A stretch of DNA of 64,000 nucleotides from Flavobacterium sp. MDT1-60 (GTDB lineage: Bacteria > Bacteroidota > Bacteroidia > Flavobacteriales > Flavobacteriaceae), in contig NZ_CP062159.1 of the NCBI RefSeq assembly GCF_014844035.1, positions 3,782,001 through 3,846,000 of the forward strand. The letters run 5' to 3'. The notes beneath the pieces are model-generated. The model was not told where the DNA came from, did not search any database, and saw nothing but the letters and a program-made list of their open reading frames with translations. The translations under genes and the position numbers were made by a program. Shown here in pieces: positions 54,937-62,774 of the stretch. Position 1 is the stretch's first letter; each line of letters begins with the position of its first letter.

Positions 54937-55138
54937 GATGAACAAACCCCAATCGGCAGACCCGGACAACAACTTGTTTCTATTTATGTGCAACTCCCGG
55001 CAAATGACGCTAGCTACCTACAGATCAGATTTATGGTTCAAGTGGCGACGAAGGAAATCCTTAAATAAAATCAGGATGAAGAATATAGAAGTTCATCCAA
55101 CAAAAAAACTTGTTTCATGACGAAACAGGTTTTTTTGT
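54937..55138 (+). ncRNA. Candidate structured RNA ending in a strong terminator
   Basis: The region between the TetR promoter and the amidase-like gene is clearly richer in GC than its surroundings from about 54940 to 55080. It contains CCCGG twice, and a closing stem GATGAAC (54937-54943) with GTTCATC (55091-55097). An internal ATCCT/AGGAT hairpin lies near 55057-55077. It runs directly into the terminator at 55101-55137. No annotated gene on either strand explains that terminator. A 61-codon frame (54935-55120) is present but stops inside the terminator and has unnatural composition. The rest of 54739-55280 shows nothing. Confidence 0.45.
55101..55137. terminator. Strong terminator hairpin
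   Basis: CAAAAAAACTTGTTTC and GAAACAGGTTTTTTTG pair over 16 bp (one G-T wobble) around a 5-nt loop, with T tracts. It belongs to the candidate RNA upstream, or acts against leftward readthrough. Confidence 0.88.
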
Positions 55139-55280
55139 TGACTTAATTTTTCTACTTTTTTCTTATTCCAAAACTTGTCAGAAAGTTTAAATTGTTATAT
55201 TTACTTTTTTAGCTGACAAAATACACGGTATAAACATTCAATTTCTATACTGTCGGGTCAATTAATTTTAAGAAGTCATA

Positions 55281-56018
55281 ATGGAAAAACATATAGAATC
55301 AGTAGCCTCGTTACCTCTGGAAAATAATCCAATTACATATCCTCAAATAAAGAAAGCCGATTTATTACCTGATCCGGAATCTCGTTTAGATTCTATGGAA
55401 ATGAAGGAAAAACCTCTTAGTGATTCCACTATTCCATTTAGAGATTTGACAAATGCTGACACTAAAAAAGAAAGCATTCACCAACTGATTGCTAAATTGG
55501 ATGTTGAAAACAGCCTTAGATATCAAAAAACAGTTGAAGATACGTATTGCAATGTGTATTCGTACGATTACTGCTATTTCTCCAAAGTATATCTCCCTAC
55601 AGTCTGGTGGACAGCTGAATCACTTGAAAAAATGGCGCAAGGACAGGAAGTAGAAGCTGTTTTCGAGCAAACCGTAGACCGAATTTACTCTAGTGCCATA
55701 ACCGACTGGTTTTCTGAATGGGGGCCTAATTTTGGCTGGGAAAAAATGTTTACTGCGGAGGAAATTCAGAATAAGGTAAATGAAAATGGTGGAATTGGAA
55801 TCATTTGTGCTAAAAGAAGAGAAAAAGGACTTTCAGGACATATAGTTCCCGTTGTTCCGGAAACAGATTTACATAAAGCGTATCGCGAAAATGGCGTAGT
55901 GGTTTATCCGTTACAATCGCAGGCAGGAAAACTGAATTATAATTACTTTTCAGAAGTAAGAAAAGACTGGTGGAATGATGAATTATATTCTTCTTTTGTG
56001 TTTTACTATCATGAATAA
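55281..56018 (+). CDS. Papain-fold (NlpC/CHAP-like) amidase-type protein without signal peptide
   Basis: 245 residues. The first 75 are variable and probably disordered (LLPDPESRLDSMEMKEKPL). The rest has a peptidoglycan-amidase look: RYQKTVEDTYCNVYSYDYCYF (Cys nucleophile at about residue 90), VYLPTVWWTAESLEKMAQGQ, WFSEWGPNFGWEKMFTAEEIQNKVNENGGIGIICAKR, GLSGHIVPVVPETD (His) and VVYPLQSQAGKLNYNYFSEVRKDWW (polar third residue). No signal peptide or anchor is present, as in effector or phage-type lytic enzymes that leave by another route. An amidoligase-like gene follows. Cell-wall cleavage is inferred from motifs only. Confidence 0.65.
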   Translation: MEKHIESVASLPLENNPITYPQIKKADLLPDPESRLDSMEMKEKPLSDSTIPFRDLTNADTKKESIHQLIAKLDVENSLRYQKTVEDTYCNVYSYDYCYFSKVYLPTVWWTAESLEKMAQGQEVEAVFEQTVDRIYSSAITDWFSEWGPNFGWEKMFTAEEIQNKVNENGGIGIICAKRREKGLSGHIVPVVPETDLHKAYRENGVVVYPLQSQAGKLNYNYFSEVRKDWWNDELYSSFVFYYHE

Positions 56019-56083
56019 ATAAAGCCTACAAACCTCCTGCTCCAACATTCAAAAAAATAATTGATTTTCAGCGTGTTAACCAC

Positions 56084-56114
56084 TTGGAAATACGATAATA
56101 AAAAACTACTTTTG
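56084..56114 (+). promoter_or_regulatory. Promoter for the amidoligase-like gene, with a long leader
   Basis: TTG (56084-56086), 20 nt, TACTTTTG (56107-56114), a full match. It would give a leader of about 330 nt before 56454. In the 435-bp gap 56019-56453 I see no gene or strong hairpin. Confidence 0.55.
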
Positions 56115-56453
56115 CAACTTGGAAAATACAGGAATAGCGAAATGTAACAATCAGGCTATTCATCTGCTTAAATTATTGATATAAAAGTAATTAATGATCA
56201 TTATAGTTTTATAAGCCCCTTTATAAAATTTTACTTTTTCATCAGTCATTCAGTTGATACAAGTGCAAAATTCCTGAAACTAAAACATACATTTCTAAAA
56301 TTTTAAAAGGATACTAAAACTTTTTGAATGGAGGCGACAATTCTGCTATCCGTTAACGATTTTTTGTCTCTGGTTTTGAATCCTTAAGATCTGTGTTTCT
56401 GAATAAAAAACAACTTTATAAATTACAATAACCATAAAAGAAAATTAGTATAA

Positions 56454-57995
56454 ATGAAAGACAATCAGACAAAAAAATATTATTGGGGAATTGGATTAGA
56501 AAACGAAACCTATATGCAATTTGAGGAATCCTTAATAGTTTCTGGTGCGTTTATACAAGAGAAAATTGGTTTTGAAAAATACAGCATCGATTATAGAAAA
56601 TGCTACAAACCAGAAAGCCTGGCTTCTGTTTTGAAAAAAGCTTTTAACTCAAAAGAAAATTATAAAGTGAGCCGAATGATGAACAGTCATTCGCTGGAAA
56701 AACTCGATATTAATTATCAACACAAAACATTATCACCAATAAAACCATTAGTAGATACAGAAAATGGTGAAGTGATCGCAGAACCAATTGAGAATCCTGA
56801 CTATTTAGGAAAATCAATTATGGAAATTTTCCTTGAAGATCAGCCATACAACATTCAGAGTATGATTACCCAAAGAAACAAAACGATGGGTTCCGTACAT
56901 TTTGATGGTGATTCTATCGAATTTGTAACAAAGTATTTTGAAAATAGAACAATAGCTGATTCTTGCAAGGAACTAAAAGCAACGAAAAAACTATTTCTGG
57001 ATAAAATAAATGAATCATCTGTATTAAACGGAAAATTAAATTTTCCTGATTATAACAATGGCCTGAATATGTTCATGACGAATCAGGAAAACCTGGTTTT
57101 GTTTAATAACGGAACATACCATTTTCATATTACATTGCCTTCTTTAACTGAAGACAGCCGAATTGTAGATTACAATGATTTTGAAAAAACACACGCCAAC
57201 GCTATTTACTTATTGCAATGGTTTGAACCTTTCTTTATTGCCACTCTTGGAAGTCCGGATATTATGGGCGTGATCAGCGACAAATACAGTCTGGACAAAA
57301 AATTCACTTTGGGTTCGATGCGAAATGCAATGTCACGATACATAGGCGTAGGAACGTACAATAAAGCAATGCCAAAAGGTAAAATTCTAACCTATAACGT
57401 AGATAATTTTAGAAAACTGCTAAAATTTGAAAAGGAAGAAAACATTTGGTGGCGCGATCAGATTGAAACTGAAATGGAATATGAAATGCTTTCAGAAGTA
57501 GGTCTTGATTTTAATCAGGAAAAAATGTACCAAAGCGGTTTTGAATTCAGAAGTTTTGATGAGTTTCCTGCAGAATATTTAAATGATGTACTTTTTTCAA
57601 TTATTTTGATTTGTGAGCATTCTTTAAACCTTCCTGATGTTCAATGGGGTCATGACAGCAAAGCCTGGAATAATTTAGTTTTTAAAACGCTGAAAATGGG
57701 TTATGCAACTGAAATTACTGAAGAGGAAAAGAAAGAAGTTTTAGATTTATTGCAATTATTGAATCCGTCAGATGACAATTATAACGTTTTAAAATCTGAA
57801 TTTGAGGCCATCACAATGCTTGACGAATTTTTCTTTAAAATTCTGTCTGTTTTACACGATAAGTACAAAGACAACAACATTTGCCTTGATGCGATGTACG
57901 GGCAAAAAATAACTGTTGCACCAAAATGGGACAACTTCAATAAATACCAAACTGAAAGACATTTAAAGCAAATTGGCGCGTTTTGCGATAATTAG
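56454..57995 (+). CDS. Amidoligase-like protein (glutamine-synthetase/GCS fold), function unknown
   Basis: 513 residues, soluble. The carboxylate-amine ligase pattern is visible in pieces: YYWGIGLENETYMQFEE (metal-binding E-x-E) at the N-terminus, TMGSVHFDGDSIEFVTKYFENRT at about 145 (D-S-x-E-x-x-T), NGTYHFHITLPSL at about 226 (H-x-H), NAIYLLQWFEPFFIATLGSPD at about 250, MRNAMSRYIGVGTYN (Arg) at about 290 and YQSGFEFRSFDEFPAEYLNDVLF (E-x-R) at about 360. Members make amide or peptide bonds on small molecules or proteins using ATP. It sits after a papain-fold amidase-like gene, which could cleave or oppose such bonds. The substrate is unknown. Confidence 0.6.
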   Translation: MKDNQTKKYYWGIGLENETYMQFEESLIVSGAFIQEKIGFEKYSIDYRKCYKPESLASVLKKAFNSKENYKVSRMMNSHSLEKLDINYQHKTLSPIKPLVDTENGEVIAEPIENPDYLGKSIMEIFLEDQPYNIQSMITQRNKTMGSVHFDGDSIEFVTKYFENRTIADSCKELKATKKLFLDKINESSVLNGKLNFPDYNNGLNMFMTNQENLVLFNNGTYHFHITLPSLTEDSRIVDYNDFEKTHANAIYLLQWFEPFFIATLGSPDIMGVISDKYSLDKKFTLGSMRNAMSRYIGVGTYNKAMPKGKILTYNVDNFRKLLKFEKEENIWWRDQIETEMEYEMLSEVGLDFNQEKMYQSGFEFRSFDEFPAEYLNDVLFSIILICEHSLNLPDVQWGHDSKAWNNLVFKTLKMGYATEITEEEKKEVLDLLQLLNPSDDNYNVLKSEFEAITMLDEFFFKILSVLHDKYKDNNICLDAMYGQKITVAPKWDNFNKYQTERHLKQIGAFCDN

Positions 57996-58016
57996 AAGTC
58001 AACTGAATATATATGC

Positions 58017-58050
58017 AAAAAGCCCATTCCTTTCGGTTTGGGCTTTTTTT
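58017..58050. terminator. Bidirectional terminator
   Basis: AAAAGCCCA and TGGGCTTTT pair around TTCCTTTCGGTT, with runs of A and T, between the convergent amidoligase and BlaR1-like genes. Confidence 0.9.
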
Positions 58051-58077
58051 AGTCTTACAACTTGCGTTATTTTATAT

Positions 58078-60099
58078 TTAATTGCCCAGAACGGCTTTTA
58101 ATGAAATGTATTTATCTAAACTTTTAAAATCATGCCCTTTTCCTTTCATCGATTTAATAAAAGAAGGTGTCGCACCAACTGCTTTTGCTCCCACTACATC
58201 ATTCAGATCCAAATCATTAAAACCAAGATCTTTATATTGTACTATTAATTCAGGAGTTACATTTAGAGATTTCAAAGCAAATAAATCTTCTGTTTTGATG
58301 TTTTTATAACCTGCTTTCTCAAAACTATTTATATATTCAGGCGTTACATTTAATGATTTCAAAGCCATCAAATCATCGTTCGAAAGATCATTATAGCCTA
58401 TTTTTTTGAAAGAATCAATAAAGGCCTGATCAATGTTTAATGATTTAAATGCAATAACATCGTCGTCCGCATCATCTGCATCATCTGCATCTTTGTTATT
58501 CTTTTTCGAGTTAACAGAACTGTGAAAATCCTTAATATATTTCGCATCAATTCCCTGAGATTTTAATGCAATAATATTACCGGGACTAAGATCTTTGTAA
58601 CCAGATTTACGAATCTCTTCAATGTAGGCTTTGTCTATTCCCAATGATTTAAAAGGAACCAGATTATCTAAATCAATATCAGGAATTGCTTGTTTAATTG
58701 AAGTAATATAAGCTTCGTTTACATCTAAAGCAGCCAAGGGAATAACCTGATCTTTGTCCAGATTGTTGTAGCCCTTTTTCTTGAGCATTTGCACATAAGA
58801 TTGTTTGACGTTAATCATAAAGAAAACCATAAGATCTTCATCGTCTTTAAGATCAATTCCTTCTTTATGCATCGCTGTACTATAGTCTTTGTTGGCCGTA
58901 AATTTATAGGTTCCCATTCCTTTGTCGCCTTCGAATTTACCAATGAAAGTCATAGTTCCGGCTTCGCGGGTCAATGTAAAAGTACCTTGTTTGTCTCTCG
59001 GAAGGTCCTTAAATTCATTCAACTGAAAAGTACTGTTAGAATTATCATTCTCGTCGCTTTTAAATTGAACATTTACGGTAGTGCCTTTTATTGTAGCAAA
59101 CCAATTTCCTTCTGTTTCCATTCCGCTCTGAATGTTTGAATGCTTTTCTTGTTTCTCTTCTTTTTCTTTGGAAGCCAGGGTTTGACTTTGCGCTGCCGGT
59201 TGATTAAAAAGGCAGGCAAACAGCACCATAATTGGCACGAGGAAAAAATATTTCCAGGTGGTGTGCACGTTTGATTTTTTTGAGTTCATCATGATGATTC
59301 GTTTTTTTAATAATGATTGATTATAATTAGTTGTAAGACTCAAAGGGAATTGTGGCGCCGCTACTTTAAGAAGACTGAATTGATAACTTTCTTTCTCCAC
59401 GGTTTCCTGCTGCAGCATTTGATTATCTGTCAGGAATTCAAGATTGGTTTCTAAAGCTTTTCTCCATTGCCATGCAAAAGGATTGAACCACTGAAAAACA
59501 AGAACCATCTCTGCAAGCAGAAGGTCAATGGTATGTTTTTGCTCAATATGAATTTTTTCATGCAGCAAAATCTGATTGTAAGTTTCCCACTCATATTTTT
59601 CAGGATTGATAAAAATGTTGTTGGCAAAAGAACAAGGCGCTTTATCACCCGTAATTTCAACAATACGGAATTTTCCATCCTGAATAACCGACTTGGAATA
59701 GGCTCTGTAAAACAATAAAATGGCCTGCATCAAAAAGTTAAGAGCAAAAACTATTACACCAAACCAATATAGATAAACCAGCAACTGAGTAAATGATTCA
59801 ATATTGATCCATTGTTTGGTTTCTTCAATAAGAGTTGGTTGCACAGGTTGTTCTTTTAAAGTTGTAACTGTACTAGTATTCACCGGAGTTTTCACCTCTA
59901 TAACAGATTTCTCTACAGGAAGTTTTCTAAAAGATAATTGCTGAGGAACAGGAACTAGAGGCAAAATAAAAGCCAACACCATGCAGGAAAGCAGTACAAA
60001 CCTGTTTAAATGAAAGAAAGTTTCTTTCTGCAAAAGCAATTTGTAAAATACCAAACAGGAAGAAAGAATGAGGGCTGAGTATAAAATGTAGGGTATCAT
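58078..60099 (-). CDS. BlaR1/MecR1-type M56 membrane peptidase with a C-terminal helical repeat
   Basis: 673 residues. Four N-terminal-half membrane helices, with the zinc site HEKIH (about residue 180) and a downstream glutamate (ETNLEFLTDNQML), match the antirepressor peptidase family. After the fourth helix (YFFLVPIMVLFACLF, about 285) comes a beta-rich module (GNWFATIKGTTVNVQF), then about eight 29-residue repeats (about 426-673): for example ALKSLNVTPEYINSFEKAGY, LKSLNVTPELIVQYKDLGF, KSLGIDKAYIEEIRKSGY. An Asp/Ala run (DADDADDADDD) interrupts them. The ATG overlaps the BlaI stop codon by four bases (ATGA). It senses an external signal and cleaves BlaI; the repeats may be the sensor. Confidence 0.88.
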   Translation of the reverse strand: MIPYILYSALILSSCLVFYKLLLQKETFFHLNRFVLLSCMVLAFILPLVPVPQQLSFRKLPVEKSVIEVKTPVNTSTVTTLKEQPVQPTLIEETKQWINIESFTQLLVYLYWFGVIVFALNFLMQAILLFYRAYSKSVIQDGKFRIVEITGDKAPCSFANNIFINPEKYEWETYNQILLHEKIHIEQKHTIDLLLAEMVLVFQWFNPFAWQWRKALETNLEFLTDNQMLQQETVEKESYQFSLLKVAAPQFPLSLTTNYNQSLLKKRIIMMNSKKSNVHTTWKYFFLVPIMVLFACLFNQPAAQSQTLASKEKEEKQEKHSNIQSGMETEGNWFATIKGTTVNVQFKSDENDNSNSTFQLNEFKDLPRDKQGTFTLTREAGTMTFIGKFEGDKGMGTYKFTANKDYSTAMHKEGIDLKDDEDLMVFFMINVKQSYVQMLKKKGYNNLDKDQVIPLAALDVNEAYITSIKQAIPDIDLDNLVPFKSLGIDKAYIEEIRKSGYKDLSPGNIIALKSQGIDAKYIKDFHSSVNSKKNNKDADDADDADDDVIAFKSLNIDQAFIDSFKKIGYNDLSNDDLMALKSLNVTPEYINSFEKAGYKNIKTEDLFALKSLNVTPELIVQYKDLGFNDLDLNDVVGAKAVGATPSFIKSMKGKGHDFKSLDKYISLKAVLGN

Positions 60100-60458
60100 T
60101 TGGTATCATTTTTAATAATAGTTACTATTTCATCCAAATCCTTTTCTGTCAGTTTTTGCTCTTTGGCAAAAAAGGCCAGCATTCTAGGGTAAGAATTATC
60201 AAAATACTGACTAACGATATCCTTTAGCGCAAACTGCTGGTACTCTTCCCTACTGATAACCGGAAAAAAGCAATGCATGTTCCCTGCAGTTTCGTGATTC
60301 AGGAAACCTTTTTCTTCCAATATCTTCACTATTGTGGCAACACTATTATAGTGTGGTTTCGGATCTGGTAATAATGGAATAATATCTCTTATGAAGGCTT
60401 TGTTCAAATCCCAAAACACCTGCATGATCTGTTCTTCTCTTTTCGCTAGTTTTATCAT
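60096..60458 (-). CDS. BlaI/MecI/CopY-family repressor
   Basis: 120 residues, the usual length. The winged-helix N-terminal part reads LAKREEQIMQVFWDLNKAFIRDIIPLLPDPKPHYNSVATIVKILEEKGFLNHET; the C-terminal dimerisation helix contains EQKLTEKDLDEIVTIIKN. The cleavage site for BlaR1 is not obvious. It overlaps the M56 gene by four bases. Three operator palindromes at 60485-60539 lie just before it. The target genes beyond the pair are not known; no beta-lactamase is near. Confidence 0.93.
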   Translation of the reverse strand: MIKLAKREEQIMQVFWDLNKAFIRDIIPLLPDPKPHYNSVATIVKILEEKGFLNHETAGNMHCFFPVISREEYQQFALKDIVSQYFDNSYPRMLAFFAKEQKLTEKDLDEIVTIIKNDTK

Positions 60459-60484
60459 CGTTTACAAATTTTGACGCAAGATAC

Positions 60485-60539
60485 TACTAATTAATTAGTA
60501 TACAAACTAATTTGTTAGTATTTTAACTAATGTATTAGT
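60485..60539. promoter_or_regulatory. Three evenly spaced BlaI-type operators
   Basis: TACTAATTAATTAGTA (60485-60500), ACTAATTTGTTAGT (60506-60519) and ACTAATGTATTAGT (60526-60539) share the ACTAA...TTAGT arms. Their centres are exactly 20 bp apart (60492.5, 60512.5, 60532.5). No clear TAnnTTTG was found. The rest of the 60459-60775 gap holds no gene. Confidence 0.8.
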
Positions 60540-60775
60540 AATTAGGTCAAATTTGAAGGATGTAAAGTATATTACTTAACTGATTTACAACACTATAAAC
60601 AAAACAAACCCTATTGAATTTATATTTTTTTTTATAAAGAAATGTCAATCTTGCAAAACTAAACTCCCATTATATAAAATAACATAACCACAAAATTGCT
60701 TATTTTTATGTTTCCTTACTTTTTAAAATCATTTAACGCTGCACCGGATTATTAATGAATCTAAACAAATAAATT

Positions 60776-61825
60776 ATGAGCGACATTGCAAAAAGATTTC
60801 CGGAGAATCCCCTTTTGATGCCTAAAGATTTGCAGGCAAGTAGCGAAGAATTACAAATTATCAGTCTTTTGAATCCGGGAGTTTTTGTTTTCGAACAAAA
60901 AACATGGCTATTGGTAAGGGTTGCAGAAAGCATTGCACAAAAGGAAGGTGTTATTTTTTTTCCTGTGGTAAACGCCTTAGGCAAAATCGAAATTATTGAA
61001 ATACCGCTTAACGATCCTGATTTGGTTGCTACTGATGCCAGAATAATTCAATATAAAGGACTTGATTATTTAACCACACTCTCCCATCTTCGACTGTTAT
61101 GCAGCGATGATGGCATTCATTTTTATTCACCTGAGGGATTTAATTCTCTTGTAGGTTCCGGAATATTGGAACAATTTGGTATCGAAGATGCCAGAGTTAG
61201 TTATATTGATGATACGTATTACATTACTTATACGGCAGTTTCATCCAACGGTGTGGGAGTTGGAATGCGTACCACCAAAGACTGGAAAAATTTTGAAACA
61301 AAGGGCATGATATTTCCTCCGCATAATAAAGATGTTGCCCTTTTTGAAGAAAAAATAAACGGCAAATTTTATGCTTTACATCGCCCATCCAGCCCGCAGA
61401 TTGGGGGAAATTATATTTGGCTGGCTGAATCTCCGGACGGGATTCATTGGGGCAATCATCAATTCCTTGTTGGTACACGAATGGGACTTTGGGACAGTGC
61501 CAGAGTTGGTGCCGGAGCTGCTCCAATAAAAACAGATAAAGGATGGCTCGAAATCTACCATGGTGCAAACGCTGAACATCAATATTGCCTTGGAGCATTT
61601 CTTATGGATCTCGAAGATCCATCAAAAGTAATTGCCCGTACAGTCGAACCCATAATGAGTCCAAAAGAAAATTATGAATTGAGCGGCTTTTTCGGGTATG
61701 TAGTTTTTACCAATGGTCATATTGTAGAAGGTGATAAAATCACGGTATATTACGGAGCTGCAGACGAATTTGTGTGTGGTGCCTATTTTTCAATTAAAGA
61801 AATTTTAGCAGCCCTGGAGATCTAA
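60776..61825 (+). CDS. Glycoside hydrolase family 130 protein (mannoside phosphorylase-like)
   Basis: 349 residues, the usual GH130 length, a five-bladed beta-propeller. Recognisable parts are LLNPGVFVFEQKTWLLVRVAES at about 30, GIEDARVSYIDDTYYITYTAVS at about 140 (acid Asp region), KDVALFEEKINGKFYALHRPSSP at about 180, ARVGAGAAPIKTDKGWLEIYHGA at about 240 and ITVYYGAADEFVCGAYF near the end. GH130 enzymes phosphorolyse or hydrolyse beta-mannosides. Cytoplasmic, no signal peptide. Its neighbours (DUF6766, catalase) suggest no glycan cluster. Confidence 0.92.
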   Translation: MSDIAKRFPENPLLMPKDLQASSEELQIISLLNPGVFVFEQKTWLLVRVAESIAQKEGVIFFPVVNALGKIEIIEIPLNDPDLVATDARIIQYKGLDYLTTLSHLRLLCSDDGIHFYSPEGFNSLVGSGILEQFGIEDARVSYIDDTYYITYTAVSSNGVGVGMRTTKDWKNFETKGMIFPPHNKDVALFEEKINGKFYALHRPSSPQIGGNYIWLAESPDGIHWGNHQFLVGTRMGLWDSARVGAGAAPIKTDKGWLEIYHGANAEHQYCLGAFLMDLEDPSKVIARTVEPIMSPKENYELSGFFGYVVFTNGHIVEGDKITVYYGAADEFVCGAYFSIKEILAALEI

Positions 61826-61934
61826 TCTCTTACAAAAATCTCGTTTTTAGTTTACGAATTTTATAACTTCTAAATTTAATTATGTAAGTATTCCTCATTA
61901 GTATTTGTCAATTTTGATAGAAACAAATACTAAA

Positions 61935-62591
61935 ATGAAAGACTATTTACGCAACAACGGTTTATGTATCTGCTTTTTAGCACTTTTTATAGCGGCACTA
62001 ATTGGTCAGATAATTTTTGGATTTGAAGAACACAATAAAGAGCTTATAGAAGAAGGCAGTGCTGCTATCCATCTTTCTGCCTATTTCCTTTCAGGACATT
62101 TCATTCAATCTACTTTTGAGAATTGGGAAAGCGAATTTTTACAAATGGCCATGTTTGTTGTCTTCACTATTTTTTTAATGCAGAAAGGCTCATCCGAATC
62201 CAAAGATCTGGATAAAGACGAGGAGGTCGACAGAGAACCTTCTCCTAGCCGAAAAGATGCGCCTTGGCCTGTAAAAAAAGGCGGCTGGATACTAAGTCTT
62301 TATAAACATTCCCTCACTATTTCTTTGTTATTGCTATTTGTGATTTCTTTTATACTTCATTTTTATGGAAGTTTAAAAGATGAAAATGAGCAATTAGCAT
62401 TAAAAGGATTGCCTTTAGAATCTGTCTCTGATTATATGGGAGATTCCAGATTTTGGTTTGAATCTTTTCAAAACTGGCAAAGCGAATTTCTCTCTGTTTT
62501 TGCCATCGTAATGCTTTCTATTTATTTAAGGCAAATTGGCTCCCCACAGTCCAAACCTGTAAATGCACCTCATATGGAAACAGGTGAATAA
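61935..62591 (+). CDS. DUF6766-family membrane protein
   Basis: 218 residues from the ATG at 61935 (an upstream TTG start at 61905 adds ten residues and is less likely). Two helical hairpins separated by a charged linker (SSESKDLDKDEEVDREP): LCICFLALFIAALIGQIIFGF and LQMAMFVVFTIFLMQ, then LTISLLLLFVISFILHFY and FLSVFAIVMLSIYLRQIGS. The motif FLSGHFIQSTFENWESEFLQM and its counterpart FWFESFQNWQSEFLSV repeat across the halves, showing internal duplication. Function unknown. It lies upstream of the catalase. Confidence 0.75.
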   Translation: MKDYLRNNGLCICFLALFIAALIGQIIFGFEEHNKELIEEGSAAIHLSAYFLSGHFIQSTFENWESEFLQMAMFVVFTIFLMQKGSSESKDLDKDEEVDREPSPSRKDAPWPVKKGGWILSLYKHSLTISLLLLFVISFILHFYGSLKDENEQLALKGLPLESVSDYMGDSRFWFESFQNWQSEFLSVFAIVMLSIYLRQIGSPQSKPVNAPHMETGE

Positions 62592-62675
62592 CAGGGTATT
62601 AAATAATGTTTTAACTTAATGGTAATTGTACAACCTTAAAAAATAATCTTATAAGTGGTTCGCAAATACATAAAG

Positions 62676-62683
62676 TAAATTTG
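62676..62683 (+). promoter_or_regulatory. Possible -7 element for the catalase gene
   Basis: TAAATTTG, about 92 bp before the ATG at 62775. There is no good -33 element, so the call is weak. Confidence 0.35.
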
Positions 62684-62774
62684 GAATCATTGAATATTAA
62701 AACATATAAACAATTGATATTCCGATGTTAAACTATTTAAAAACTCCAAAAAATTAAATCAAAATTCACAGTAT

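Noticed and set aside
54980..55030. c-di-GMP (GEMM) riboswitch
   Set aside because: A GGCAAA...GACGC...GCTACC string is reminiscent, but the P2 hairpin and the proper spacing are missing.
54935..55120. 61-codon frame as a protein gene
   Set aside because: It ends inside the terminator hairpin and its composition is unlike a protein; the structured RNA explanation fits better.
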